From Haliotis asinina (lineage: Eukaryota > Mollusca > Gastropoda > Lepetellida > Haliotidae), in the NCBI RefSeq assembly GCF_037392515.1, contig NC_090288.1, positions 4,829,501 to 4,893,500 of the forward strand: a stretch of DNA of 64,000 nucleotides, read 5' to 3'. Positions 37,201 to 48,400 of this stretch are shown here, piece after piece. The notes under the pieces were generated by a model. That model was not told the DNA's origin. It ran no database searches and was given only the letters and a program-made list of their open reading frames with translations. Numbering within the stretch: the stretch's first letter is position 1; each line of letters opens with the position of its first letter. The position numbers and the translations under genes were made by a program.

Positions 37201-40200
37201 TTTTGTTGAGAACCTTGTAACCTGGTCCCCCATCCCCAGTGTGTGCACCTTGTAGTCTGGTCCTCTACCAGTGTGTGTACCTTGTAATCTGGTCCCACCC
37301 CTAGTGTGTACCTTGTAGTCTTGTCCCCAATCCCAATGTATGTACCTTGTGCGCACCCCCAGCATGTGTACCTTGTAGTCTGGTCCTCTACCAGTGTGAG
37401 TACCTTGTAATCTGGTCCCCCACCTGTGGTGTATGTACCTTGTAGTCTGGTCCCCAATCCCATTGTATGTACCTTGTGCGCATCCCCAGCATGTGTACCT
37501 TGTAATCTGGTCCTCTACCCACAGTGTGTACCTTGTAATCTGGTCCTCTAACCAGTGTGTACCTTGTAATCTGGTCTCCAACCCCCAGTGTGTACACCTT
37601 GTAATCTGGTCCCCGTCCTCCAGTGTATCAAACTTGTAATCTGGTCTCCCTCTCCCAGCATGTACATTCAGATCTGGTCCCTGACCCCTAGTGTGTGTAC
37701 CCTGTAATCTGGTCCTCCACTCCCTGTGTGTACTATTCAATCTGGTCTGGTCCCCCTACGCTGGTGTGTGTACCTTGTACTTTGGTCCCCCACACCCCCA
37801 GTGTGTGTACCTTGTCTGGTAACTCTACCCTGGTATGTGTACCTTGTAGTTTGGTCCCCTACACCCCCAGTGTGTGCACCTTGTCTGGTAACCCTACCCC
37901 GGTGTGTGTACCTTGTAGTCTGGTCCCCCCAGCTCCTTGATGCGGTCCTCCCAGTGACCCTTCTCCCGCAGCAGCTTGTTGATCTCATCATTCAAATCTC
38001 GCAGCTTGAACTCACCCAGACCAGCTGGAAAAAAAAGACATCATCAAGTTATTATCAATTAATGGCATTTTTCCCTGTTTTTGTACTGTGCCATGTGACA
38101 TTTGTCATCAAATAAATTTGATCTTACTAAACTGTTATGGCTAGTTTCCAGTTATTGCCGCATACCAGTTATTGCCAACACCTGACAGTAGCACTTGTGA
38201 AGACAGCTTGATATTAACTCTTGTAGTCTATTGTTTTCATCATGTGTCAACGTATGAAATACTATTGATGTGCAAGTCCATCTTCCTTCTCAAGCGCTAC
38301 AGCCAGGTGTTGGCCAGTATCTTATACAAATGATAACTAACAGAAACAACATCAACATTAGAGAGAGAAAGGTGTGAAGCCACCTTGAGCTCATACAGGG
38401 ATCCACCACAAAGTGCCAAGTATTGGTGTAATATGGGTTTATGTAGTCTTGGAGACTGTCAAGATCATAACAATGGTAGTCTAAAACAGTTAAAGCCCAA
38501 TTCACTGCTCTTGTCTGAAGTCCATAAAAGGTCTATTATGTTTACTTAACTCAGCTTATGAGAATTGCTAAGATTAATGTTTAGTGCCAAGTGTGTGATT
38601 ACTGGCTCAGAGATATTTGCATAGACTGAGTGAGTGGGTGAGTTTAGTTTTACGCCGCACTCAGCAATATTCCAGCTATATGGCAGCAGTCTGTAAATGA
38701 GTCTGGATCAGATAATCCAGTGATCAACAACATGAACATCGATCAGCACAACTGGGAACTGATGACATGTGTCAACCTAGTCAGTCACCATCTGATCCTG
38801 TTATTTGATTCTTACGACAAGCATAGTTGCCTTTTATGGCAAGCTGCATAGACTGCGGTGACATGTACAAAGTTATGCAATCAGCAGAAGCCTTAATTCT
38901 CTGTACACTGGTGATTCCCCAAATATCCTGCAACCTACACCTGTCTGTGTACTACTTTTACCATTCTATAATCTTCTTGGTATTTTCATTATTTTGCTCA
39001 ACTGTCACCGGAAAAACACATTTAAACACTAAGCCAGATTCCATTCCAGATGTACATGAGTAATTAGTGCAGTATGGATACGACAATCCAGTGATGGATA
39101 GGAGCTTATTTGAGTGTTGGGTATGATGATATGCAATTAATATCAATCTTGCTCAGTATGGAACAAATCTCAACTACTCACTCATTCATTCTTCCACTTA
39201 CCATTTTGGATCTGGGCCACCTTCCTTGATATCTCTCCAATGATCTGCCGGCGCCATTTCTCAGCTTTACTTACATCCTCACAGTCAGAAGCCAAATAAG
39301 GACGTCTTTCCTGACCAAAAAAAGATGTATATATGCATCTTTTGTAATCTCTGCCTCATGTCATTATGAGCAGGCCAGTTTGTCCATTTGTTAACAAACC
39401 ACTCAGCAATATTTCAGCTATATGATGGTGGTCTCCCAATGATTCGCTCATACCTTTTGAACTTTTACCTCGGAAAGGTTTGTACCCAAATGATTTCTTT
39501 ATACCATTTTCTATATGAGCACTACAGGGTAATGCACATGAGGCACGCTACAATACTGTCAACAGTGAGTAAATAGTTGCTGAAAATAGCGTTTTTGTTG
39601 ATTCAAGGATGTCAGCTTGGGGAAATATTAGCTAATGGTAACCAAATGATAAGAAAGCCCTAAGCATAAATACTGCAGGTCAAATACCTGTGTTTTATGC
39701 GGATTTTTGTTTATTGAGGGATCAGTGTTAGTGACTAAAGAATTTTTTAAGTCCCATCAAATCCTAAACAGTACACATTGTCTGATTGGTTGAATCCGTC
39801 ATAGGTCACTCAAAGGTGACCTGACGCAACCTCCACTAGGTTTTGTTAGACTCAGTAGAGGAGTGTAACCAAAAGTACTGAGACTATGTTTATTTAGACT
39901 GGCAACAATTCCAATTGCTGAGGTATTGATTAGACCATTTACCAACTGCAAAGTATGTCTGATTTAATGTGAAACATACAGTTGATATGTGGTATCCTAT
40001 TTCATTTACACCTGTGTTGTTAACATCAATCTCAGCACCAGTCCAGCTATTTAGTGCAGCAGGGGTTAATTTTTTCTTAAAAATGGACATGTGCCACAGG
40101 GAAAGACTTTGAGAAAGTAAGCTGTCTTGACCAATTTTCCACAAGTTTATTGGCAGTTTGAAACTATCCACTAGCCCATGGACAAGTATGATACTCCATT

Positions 40201-42114
40201 ATTTGATTGCCCGAAATGAAAACAGCAAGTTACCTTTTCTCTTGTTCCATCTAAATGTGCAGCTCGCCATCGGGCCAGTGTGGTCCTGAAATGATACTTA
40301 AGATATTACACAAACAGGTTTAGAAATAGCACCAAATTATCACTATCACTACATTTCATAAAAAGCTTATATTTATCAAGGTTACTATAAGTAAAGATGG
40401 ACAGTGATGGACAAATGATAATATTTCACATCAATTGCAGGCCCACATATCTTGCTTGTATTATGCAAAGACATACTGATGTAAGTGTGAGGTGAAATAG
40501 GGTTTAACGACCAATTATGATTATTTCACTTGTATGATGTCTGTGTGTACTAGCTGCTTGTACTAGCCCAGAATTAAGCTGTTTTATAGTGCTAGCTCAC
40601 TGGAACTTTCAATTACTGATGCTCTTTTGATAACCATGACAACACATGGGATGCTCCCATGATGCTACAAAAATATTCATCATCAGACACATCATGATGT
40701 TCATGAACAGTACAGACATGGTAAAACAATAGAAGATGATTATAATAATATTAGATTGGTACCACAAAAAATACACAAGTAGATCACACTAATTACTTAC
40801 ATTGCCTTTTCACTGTTACGTGCCTGTTAAAACAAAAGAAAGCAATTTTTCAAAATAACTTTTTACAATTAAATATATCATCAGGGGAAAAATCACTGAA
40901 ACATAACACATTAAAGACGGGAATGAAACAAATGTCATAGAACAATTTAACATCCATACCTACATTTGAAATTATTATTTTTATATTAGGCCTATAGACA
41001 AATAGCATCAGAGGCAGTTAAAACAATACAGTGTGCAACTACAGAAAGGGTTGACCATACTCCACAAGGGATCCAGGTTAAGGTTGGGAGTGAGTGATTA
41101 TGGTTTTCTACCACTTTTAACAACATTCCAGCAGTATCACGTAGGGGACACCAGAAATTGGCTTCATACATTGTACCCATGTGGAGAATTAAACCTGGGG
41201 CGTTGGCATGATGAGCAAATGCCATAACTACTAGGCTACCCCACCACCTGTAGGGTTAGGAAGAGGTTAACATTACATGGGGCATGAGTGAATGACAAGC
41301 CAACAGGTCAGGAATGAACATTGATATCAGCTGAATGAAGCTATCCTTAATGATGAAATGTCAGAACAAGATCTGCAGGTGTAATATCAAGAACACTGTA
41401 CCAAAAGTTACTGTGTTCTGTAATCTGATTGGTTGAAAAACATGATCAAATGGTACTAGATTCCCGGAAACTGCAAGACTATTCACTGTGTATGGACACA
41501 TAGGAATATCGCAAACAATTGTTTTGTTGTGTCATCAACAGAGGTGATGTCATTCAAATCATATTGTGACGTAAAGTTAGAAAGACGTCACAAATGAGAA
41601 ACTCCAGCTGAACCAGCTGAAACAGCCAGCTGATGATACTTCACTGCTGTACCCGTACTCGATGTAAACGAGTGCAGTAAAACCCTTTGGTTTACCTTTT
41701 TGTTTACAATGTCGATAAACATCATGTCGGTACCATATGCATTTCCGTGCTTCAAATACTCAATAACACCCGGAAATTGGCCAGCACATGATGTTTGTCT
41801 CCTAACTGGGATGTAATAGTCATCCGCCATGTCAAAGAACGAATACTGCTTGAACAATGCATATAAACCTCTCATTACATGTCACAAATATTTTGGACTC
41901 AAGCAGTTGTCAAATTAGTATGAGGATGCCAACAATCGCTAAACAACACCATGCTTTGGAATTAAAGTTCCATACCTGTCCTATGTGCTATTTAGAATTT
42001 TGTTGTGTTTGTGTAACAACCTGGGAAATTAAAATACCATTAACGAGTAAAACTAAATTTGTGTATACGAATGTAATGTGAAAGTGAATGTTATAATCCT
42101 ATCCTTATTACCAT
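28233..42114 (-). CDS. ISY1: ISY1 pre-mRNA-splicing factor, complete
   Basis: Complete ISY1, a Prp19-associated (NTC) spliceosome subunit that acts in the nucleus around catalytic activation and first-step fidelity. Exons in gene order are 42114-42112 (ATG only), 40823-40801, 40285-40234, 39310-39202, 38024-37912, 37165-37104, 36485-36430, 36116-35994, 29663-29551, 29217-29131 and 28340-28233 (stop 28235-28233). They sum to 849 nt, 282 aa, close to human 285. Recognisable blocks are ARNSEKAM, KAEKWRRQIIGEIS, LGEFKLRDLNDEINKLL, GPKMLDHDGKEVPGNRGYK, YFGAAKDLPGVRELFEQE, PRKTRAELMKDID, YYGYRDEDDG, HFIAHVPVPSQKE and EEALVMRKKMELLKKYASE. All internal phases agree and all borders are AG/GT. Exon 2 is only 23 nt. 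The 6.3-kb intron between exons 8 and 9 holds a pogo-like element split by DIRS-B. Head-to-head with IMP4. The ATG-only first exon rests on phase and homology. Confidence 0.96.
28368..28450. repeat. (AATC)n-like microsatellite in the last ISY1 intron
   Basis: Imperfect 'aatcaatcaatcaaccaatc' run just upstream (gene sense) of the final ISY1 exon acceptor. Confidence 0.8.
29365..29490 (-). mobile_element. SINE family A fragment
   Basis: Reverse copy from 'cacactcagcaatattta' to 'cctggactggacagtccagt', interrupted by a short (TA)n. It lies in the ISY1 intron between exons 29551-29663 and 29131-29217. Confidence 0.65.
33739..33826 (-). repeat. Histone-type 3' end motif, copy 1 (inside DIRS-B)
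   Basis: On the - strand: GTCCTTTTCAGGAC hairpin (33818-33805), then AACCAAACAACCCAAAAG and AATAAAG about 60 nt later. Similar to 61794-61910. The hairpin resembles the SLBP-bound stem-loop of histone genes; here the outer pair is lost. No histone frame precedes it. Confidence 0.5.
34519..34578. repeat. (GTGC)n microsatellite
   Basis: Run of 'gtgcgtgcgtgc' with a few 'gtgcatgc' variants, inside DIRS-B. It generates the repeated Ala-Arg-Thr-His reading frame on the - strand. Confidence 0.9.
37200..37911. repeat. About 33-bp minisatellite seeded by the ISY1 exon 5 splice donor
   Basis: About 21 units abutting the exon 37912-38024. On the - strand each unit reads GGACCAGAYTACAAG|GTACACAC followed by a variable GGGG-rich spacer. 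The exon itself ends GGACCAGACTACAAG and the intron starts GTACACAC, so the unit is the exon-intron junction. Most units keep AAG|GTAC. In the sense frame the units repeat GPDYKVHT, an echo of the exon's GGPDYK. Long - strand open frames here come from the repeat. Confidence 0.95.
38628..38846 (-). mobile_element. SINE family A, near complete
   Basis: Reverse copy: 'gagtgggtgagtttagtttt' tail, 'acgccgcactcagcaatatt' core, 'gacatgtgtcaacctagtca' and 'gacaagcatagttgcctttt'. It lies in the ISY1 intron between exons 39202-39310 and 37912-38024. Confidence 0.85.
39449..39905. mobile_element. Long-TIR element F1, truncated copy
   Basis: Matches the reverse complement of 52215-52810 over its right two thirds: 'ccttttgaacttttacctcg', 'caaggatgtcagc', 'tctgattggttgaa', 'gttttgttagactcagtaga' and 'aaaagtactgagactatg'. 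A family A SINE fragment (39395-39448, reverse) sits where the other end should be. Confidence 0.75.
41095..41252 (-). mobile_element. SINE family B
   Basis: Reverse copy in ISY1 intron 1: 'aacattccagcagtatcacg' core, B-box complement 'gaattaaacctgggg', A-box complement 'aactactaggctaccccacc'. Confidence 0.8.
41400..41880 (-). repeat. Interspersed repeat R2, copy 2
   Basis: Inverted relative to copy 1 (9990-10260), and longer. On the - strand a 95-codon frame (41875-41588) begins MRGLYALFKQYSFFDMADDY and carries NKKVNQRVLL, ending at the same TGA as copy 1. CRE-like sites are kept in position: TGATGTCA 41545-41552, TGACGTAA 41567-41574 and a GACGTCA near 41585. Whether it is a gene fragment or a transposon part is unknown. 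Confidence 0.65.
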
Positions 42115-42486
42115 TTTGATGAGGAGTCCACAGACAATCCAAATGTAAGGTAAACGTTTTCAGTTCTCAAGCTTCTCGATGTTACAGGAAGTCGCTATTT
42201 AACAATCGATAAACCTGGGACAGTAGTATGTCATAAAAAGAAATATAAATACCTTTATTGAATACTAAGGAACTGTGTGTGGGTATATCAATCAATGACT
42301 ACGTCGAAATGTGGATAATTAGAAAATATCAAGTTAGTGTAAAACAAGAGGTGAAATAGGAGTTTATCGAGTATTAAAAAGTTACTTCCGGTTCCATAAA
42401 TTCTAAGCTTCCGGTTGTACAGACCACACGTGGGTCAAGTGGTGAATGTAATATAAACAAGCTGAGCAGTAACCAAGCGAAATAAG
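42115..42486. promoter_or_regulatory. Divergent ISY1/IMP4 promoter
   Basis: Only 372 bp separate the ISY1 start codon (- strand) from the IMP4 start codon (+ strand). The interval has an ETS/GABP-type ACTTCCGG at 42384-42391, a second CTTCCGG at 42408-42414, a reverse-oriented GGAAGT near 42185 and a perfect CACGTG E-box at 42427-42432. No TATA box is placed sensibly for either gene. ETS sites plus an E-box in a short head-to-head gap are typical of housekeeping bidirectional promoters. That transcription starts here is inferred from gene layout. Confidence 0.7.
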
Positions 42487-45400
42487 ATGGTTTGTTTCAT
42501 TTTTGTTTATCAGGGCAATGTTTCATCAGTAGCATATTTAAAGGCTGCATAAGCTATTTAAGTATCTTCGGACTAAACCTTCTTGACATTTCAGTTGAGG
42601 AGGCAAGCCAGACTTCGGAGAGAATACATTTACAGAAAATCCATCGAAGAAAGGGAAAGAACTATCCATGAGAAGAAGCAGAAAATAAAACAGTCTCTAG
42701 AAGGTACGAGTTTGTCACATTTTGGGGCGAGAACGCAGACTGCCCAGCTTTTATAGGGCTGCACTGGTTCAGTGGTTGAGGTTAAAGTCTTGCACCACCG
42801 TTCTTGTGGGGAACAGGTCAAACTGAGAGAATTATTTATTTATTCATTAACCTGTGCTGTGCTGTCTCCATGCTTTCTTGCACACCTGGCTGTCCCTTTC
42901 TCCGCACTCCTCCCTAGTAATAAACAGTGAACTGTGTCAATATGTTAATGATAGTTTGTTCAACAAATTTTATATTAAGGAAAACGTTTCTGCGAAGAAA
43001 ACCTTACAGAGTTGGTATAATGTTAGATTATGATCAGCATTTCATTGAGAATGTTATGTTTATTAGTTTTCGAGCTAGACTGCAATTCATTGGTCTGCTT
43101 TTGAGCCAAACAGACTATAGAATGTGACCATTACGATATATAGTGAGCAAGGGGATAGTGATAATGAATATTTGAGGAGATTCTTTTTGCATTGAAGATC
43201 AATCACACAATCCCATAAAGTATCCCAAACCTACTCAGAATGCAATAAGTGCTTTTCTCTCTACATAATGTCTTTCATTGAGAGTAGTGTATTTAAAATG
43301 ATAGACCATGTCACAAGCATGCTCAGTGTAAGGGAGGTAAATCTGCAGGTCCTGTTGGCACTGGTACATGTGTTTGACAAGTTTGCAGATATCCAGAATG
43401 TTTTCATTTTCAGAAAATAAAACTGTTCCGGTTGACTTGAGGAAAGATGCAGTGTACTTGGAAAAGACGCTTGACTGGGAAGGTGATGGAGCTGATGGTA
43501 TGTAGCAAACACCTCCATGTTGATTGATGAGATGTTTGGTAAGTATTATAAATAAAGTTGTACCTCACGATGTCAGAGCCGGGATTGTCTGGGTTAGATT
43601 CAGTCTTTAGCAACCCATGCTTGTAGTAAAAGACAACTGACTGGATTGGGTGGTCAGTCTTGCTGACTTTGTTGGCACATGTCATTGTATCCCATTTGTG
43701 TAGGTAGATGCTCATGCTGTTGACCACTGGATTATCTGGTCCAGACTTGATTATTTACAGGTAGTGCCCATATAACTGGAATATTGCAGAGTGTGGCAAA
43801 CAAACACAATCATAATGTCATTATCTATCAGTCAAGATTGTAACAATGTTTGTATTCATTTCACAATGAAACTATTAGAACATGGTCCTGTTCTGCACAG
43901 CCATTGTAGCACTATGGCGATTGTGTTGATATATCTTCACAATGGTGAGATCTCTGTGTGGTGTTCAGGCTTGACGACGCATGTTGATGACGAGTACAAG
44001 TGGGCTGGCGTGGAGGACCCCAAGATCATGATCACAACGGCCAGAGACCCCAGCTCAAAACTGAAACAGTTTGCAAAGGTTAGCTAGAATAAAGTGTATA
44101 GTCATGAATGAGTGATACATGTGAAGGAAGTGGGTGAAAATTGTGACACATGAGACCAGTTTTATGTTCTTTTGTTTACAGTTGTTGACCATCAACAGTT
44201 TTAGTCCATAACTAGGAAATTAATGTAAATGAAGAGAGATTTCCTTTGAAATTTGTGAATAATTATACATGAAGTGTTACGAATGTTTGTTTCATCGTTC
44301 AGCCTTTGGCGTAACCTGTTTTATGTTGTAGATAGATAAAAGTCAGGTGAAGTTTTCAACACAGCCATTGTTGCTTAACACCACACAGTGTTGTTATAAT
44401 TTCAATAAAGATCATATTGTCAGTGCATCTTCTTCAATGACATTTCAGGAAATCAAGCTGCTGTTTCCCAACAGCCAAAGAATCAATCGTGGTAATTATG
44501 AGATGAAGCAGCTTGTCGAAGCATGCCGAGCCAACGATGTCACAGACCTGATCATGGTACAAGAGCACAGGGGGAAGCCAGGTGAGTAATCTTCTTGATG
44601 TCCTCATGAAAGGAAAAACACTTGAACAACACTTATGTACTCTTTGAGTGCAGCCTTAGGCTCTAGTCCAGTTGTTTTGTCATTAGGATGACATGTAGTT
44701 TGACTGCGTCACTTTGATTTTCTGTCAGTGATGCAGTTTATGCAACAGTGCTGCTTACCTTAGATATCAAGGACAACATGCCATGTAGCGATCATAGAGC
44801 TAAGGTGCTCATTACTCCCATGGTTGAACACAAACTTACGACAATCGTAGTGCTTCAATTACTTTTGGAACAGACCCAAGGTCCTTATTCCATTCAGTAG
44901 TGCTTGAGCTAACATAAGTCTGAATTACAATTACATGAGCACTGTGATCAATTTTTGGTTTGAGCCCAAGTCTGTCGGTTCATGACCTTCAGTTGAAAGT
45001 GAATGTACAGCCTCTCTAAGAAAACATTAGCCTTGACTAGCATAGCCGGACAAAGCTGTGTACACATTCACAAACATGCATGACATGTAGTCTGAGTGTA
45101 TCACTGAGCTACTGTTGATAATACAGTTCATGCAATGAACATAGAGCTAACGTGATCGTTACTACCATGATGTAGCACTTCTATTGCTAGCGATACTGGA
45201 CTCAGGTTCCTCTTCCATACAGTAGTGCTATAAGTCTGAGTTGCGATTACATTAGCACTATGATTACTTTGTGGATGGAGCCCAAGCCTGTTGGTTCATG
45301 ACCATCACTAGAAAGTGAATGTAAAAACAGCCTTAGTCCTGACAAGCTGAAGCAGACACACCGACGTGTGCACACAGTGACACACTAGCACATGTACATT

Positions 45401-48400
45401 ACTGTAACTTAATGTAAGTTGGAAGAGCAACAACATGGACTCTGACAACAACCCCAATTTCTGCACCTCATGTATGTATTGTGGAAATGTCATTGATTGT
45501 TGATTTCAGATGGCCTAGTGGTGTGTCACCTGCCATATGGGCCGACAGCCTACTTCACCCTCTCCAATGTGATCATGAGACATGACATTCCTGACGTTGG
45601 GACGATGTCCGAGGCATACCCACATCTTATCTTCCACAACTTTACATCAAAGTTAGGGAAAAGGGTAGGCATTGATTCAAAACTTGCTCTGGGTTTTAAT
45701 TCATCACATAAGTTTGTGGTACTCTGTTATTAATCCGATATCTGTCTGTTTCTCACTGAGACCTAGGTTAGAAGTGATCTTCAGTAACCGATGCATGTTG
45801 TATGAGACAACAAGCGGAATCGTGTGGTCAGACTTGGTTGACATTTCTTCATCTACTGATTGTGTAGATTTATGCGCATGATGTCAATCATTGGATTGTT
45901 AGGTATAGATTCGATTATTTACAGGCTGCTGTCATGTAGATAGAATATTGCTGAGTGCTGTGATCCAACCTGATCCATCATGTGAACAGTAACCTCTCCC
46001 CTTTTTCATGTTCTCATGCAAAGTAGTGATCAGAAATTTGTAACAAAGGGTGGTTATTTTAATGAAAAGTTGAAATTGATAACATATGAGTAATTAGCAA
46101 ATATAAATATAAGATTGAATGTTATCATAATCATGTGCAATTCCCCACTGTTACAGGTACAAAACATATTGAAATATTTGTTTCCTGTGCCAAAGGAAGA
46201 CAGCAAGCGAGTTGTTACATTTGCTAATGAGGAGGATTATGTTTCATTTAGGTGAGCATGAGTGTGTTGAGTGTGTTCAGCAAGTTAACTGTATTCCATT
46301 TCAGTTGTTCTGTACAGAGCATTACTTGTCTGAAGAATGTTGTTATCCCCCTGGCATGTAATGTGGGGGGGATATAGTCGACGCTTCGCCTGTCCGTTCG
46401 TCCCCCGTGCGTCCGTAATCATTTTGTTTCCGGAGCATAACTCAGAAACCGTTCAATATTTTTAGACCAAACTTGATAGATATAGTAATCTCAGCATATG
46501 GTTGTGCCATTTGCTATTTACAGATTTTGGCATTTATATTTTTTTTGTTTTTCCATGGAACATTTTGGTGTTAGTCTTATGGTAGGGTGGTCTTCATTTC
46601 CGGAGCAGAACTCTAAAACTGTTCAATATTTTTCTGCAGAACCTGGTAGATATATTAGTCAGAACCTGAAGTAGTGCCTTTTGGTATTTACAGGTTTTTG
46701 TGATTTATTATTTCTTGGTTTCCAAGGAAATGTTTCAGACATAGTCTCAAAATGGAGGGATTGGCTTTGTTTCCGGAGCAGAACTCAAAAACCATTCAAT
46801 ATTTTTCTGCAAAACGTGGTAGATACATCAATCTGAACCTATAGTGCTTGGCAGATATATGAGACAGATCTTGCAATTGTGACTTTGCTGTTTACAGGTA
46901 TATGGCGTTTATAATTTTCATGAATTCCATGGAAACAATTCAAAGTTAGTCTAAAAAACAATGAGTAACTCTCAGATTATCTGTCCTTTCAAACATGTGG
47001 GGCCTGGGGGATATGTCATCTTCTGATGACTCTAGTTTCATTTTGTTAACAGTTTTTCTGTTGAAATCTTTCTTCAGCTTGATTTTCTCCATTTTTTGTG
47101 GCTAAAAGATGAAGATGATACTTGATGTTCCCCTGTGTGGTGACCACAACTGTTTATTGGTTGGCTATGTGTCCCTCTTATTCATTGTGTTGCTGTTCAC
47201 ATGTGTCCCTCTTAATTCATTGTGTTGATGTTCACATGTGTCCCTCTTAATTCATTGTGTTGATATTCACATGTGTCTTCACTGATTAATTTTAAGGGAG
47301 AAAGGTCCTTTAAGTTTGCTGCTTTTATTTGCAACATGTATAGTTAAAATCTAAGCATTCTCTGGGCTATTTGCTTTTGTGCTTAATTCTACAGCTGTGT
47401 GAAACCCAAGACTTGGGACTTAAGGAATCAGAATTAAAAGGAGAGGATGTGCTTTTGACGTCTGTGTTTCAAATTTCAGACACCATGTGTACAAATATAT
47501 TGACAGAGAACTTGAACTTAAAGAAGTTGGACCAAGGTTTGAAATGAAAAGTGAGTACTGTTATGTTTGTGTGTTGGCTGATCATCTGACTTCCAGTATC
47601 AGTGTTTTATAAATGAAGTGAAAGAATAAGAATGGCCCACAATTTCTGTGTGAGTGAGTGAGTTTAGTTTTACGCCGCACTCAGCAATATTTTAGCAATA
47701 TGGTGGTGGTTTGTAAATAAACGAGTCTGGACCAGACAATCAACAACATGAGCATCGATCTGCACAGTTGGGAACCGATGACCCCAGTTCCATTCTCCAT
47801 ACGAGCACAATTTCTGGTGTTCACCACCTTTTTATTGCTGGCATTTAATGCTGAAAGTGGTATTAAACCATACTTATTGGTAGAAAACACCACTGAACTT
47901 GACTTAAGAAGCGATGATGGTCCCTGTGTCAATTTATTACATTATACATTTGGATTATCAACATTAATACAAATAGGAGCAATGTTTCAGCATACATTCT
48001 ACCTATGTATCAAGCCAATGAATATGGATAAGAAACTTAGTGCAAGTTTGTGGTGGATTGTATTTGAATCTTTGGGCTTGCATGACTGTCCCTAGTATCA
48101 CTGGAATTTCCTGGATGATTTTGAAAGTCCAAATGAGTTTAATCTTAAATGTTAGCCAGTGCTAGTTGGGGGTCGTTCATTGTGCTGATGATTAAATTAT
48201 TCAAACTGTTTATTTGGGAATAGGAGTATTTCACACCGCCTTTGGCAATATGGTATTTGAACAGTATTGTGGCAAGGGACACCAGAAATGGGATTCACAC
48301 TTTGACTGGGGGAATTGAACCAGGACTTTGGCGCCATGAGTGATTGACTTAACTACTAACCCTGGTGTAGGAAGTGGAATATAGGTTCAACTGACCTTAG

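Noticed and set aside
37186-37740. 184-codon reverse-strand frame with GPDYKVHT repeats
   Set aside because: An open frame through the ISY1 donor-seeded array; it is intron sequence, though it echoes the exon peptide.
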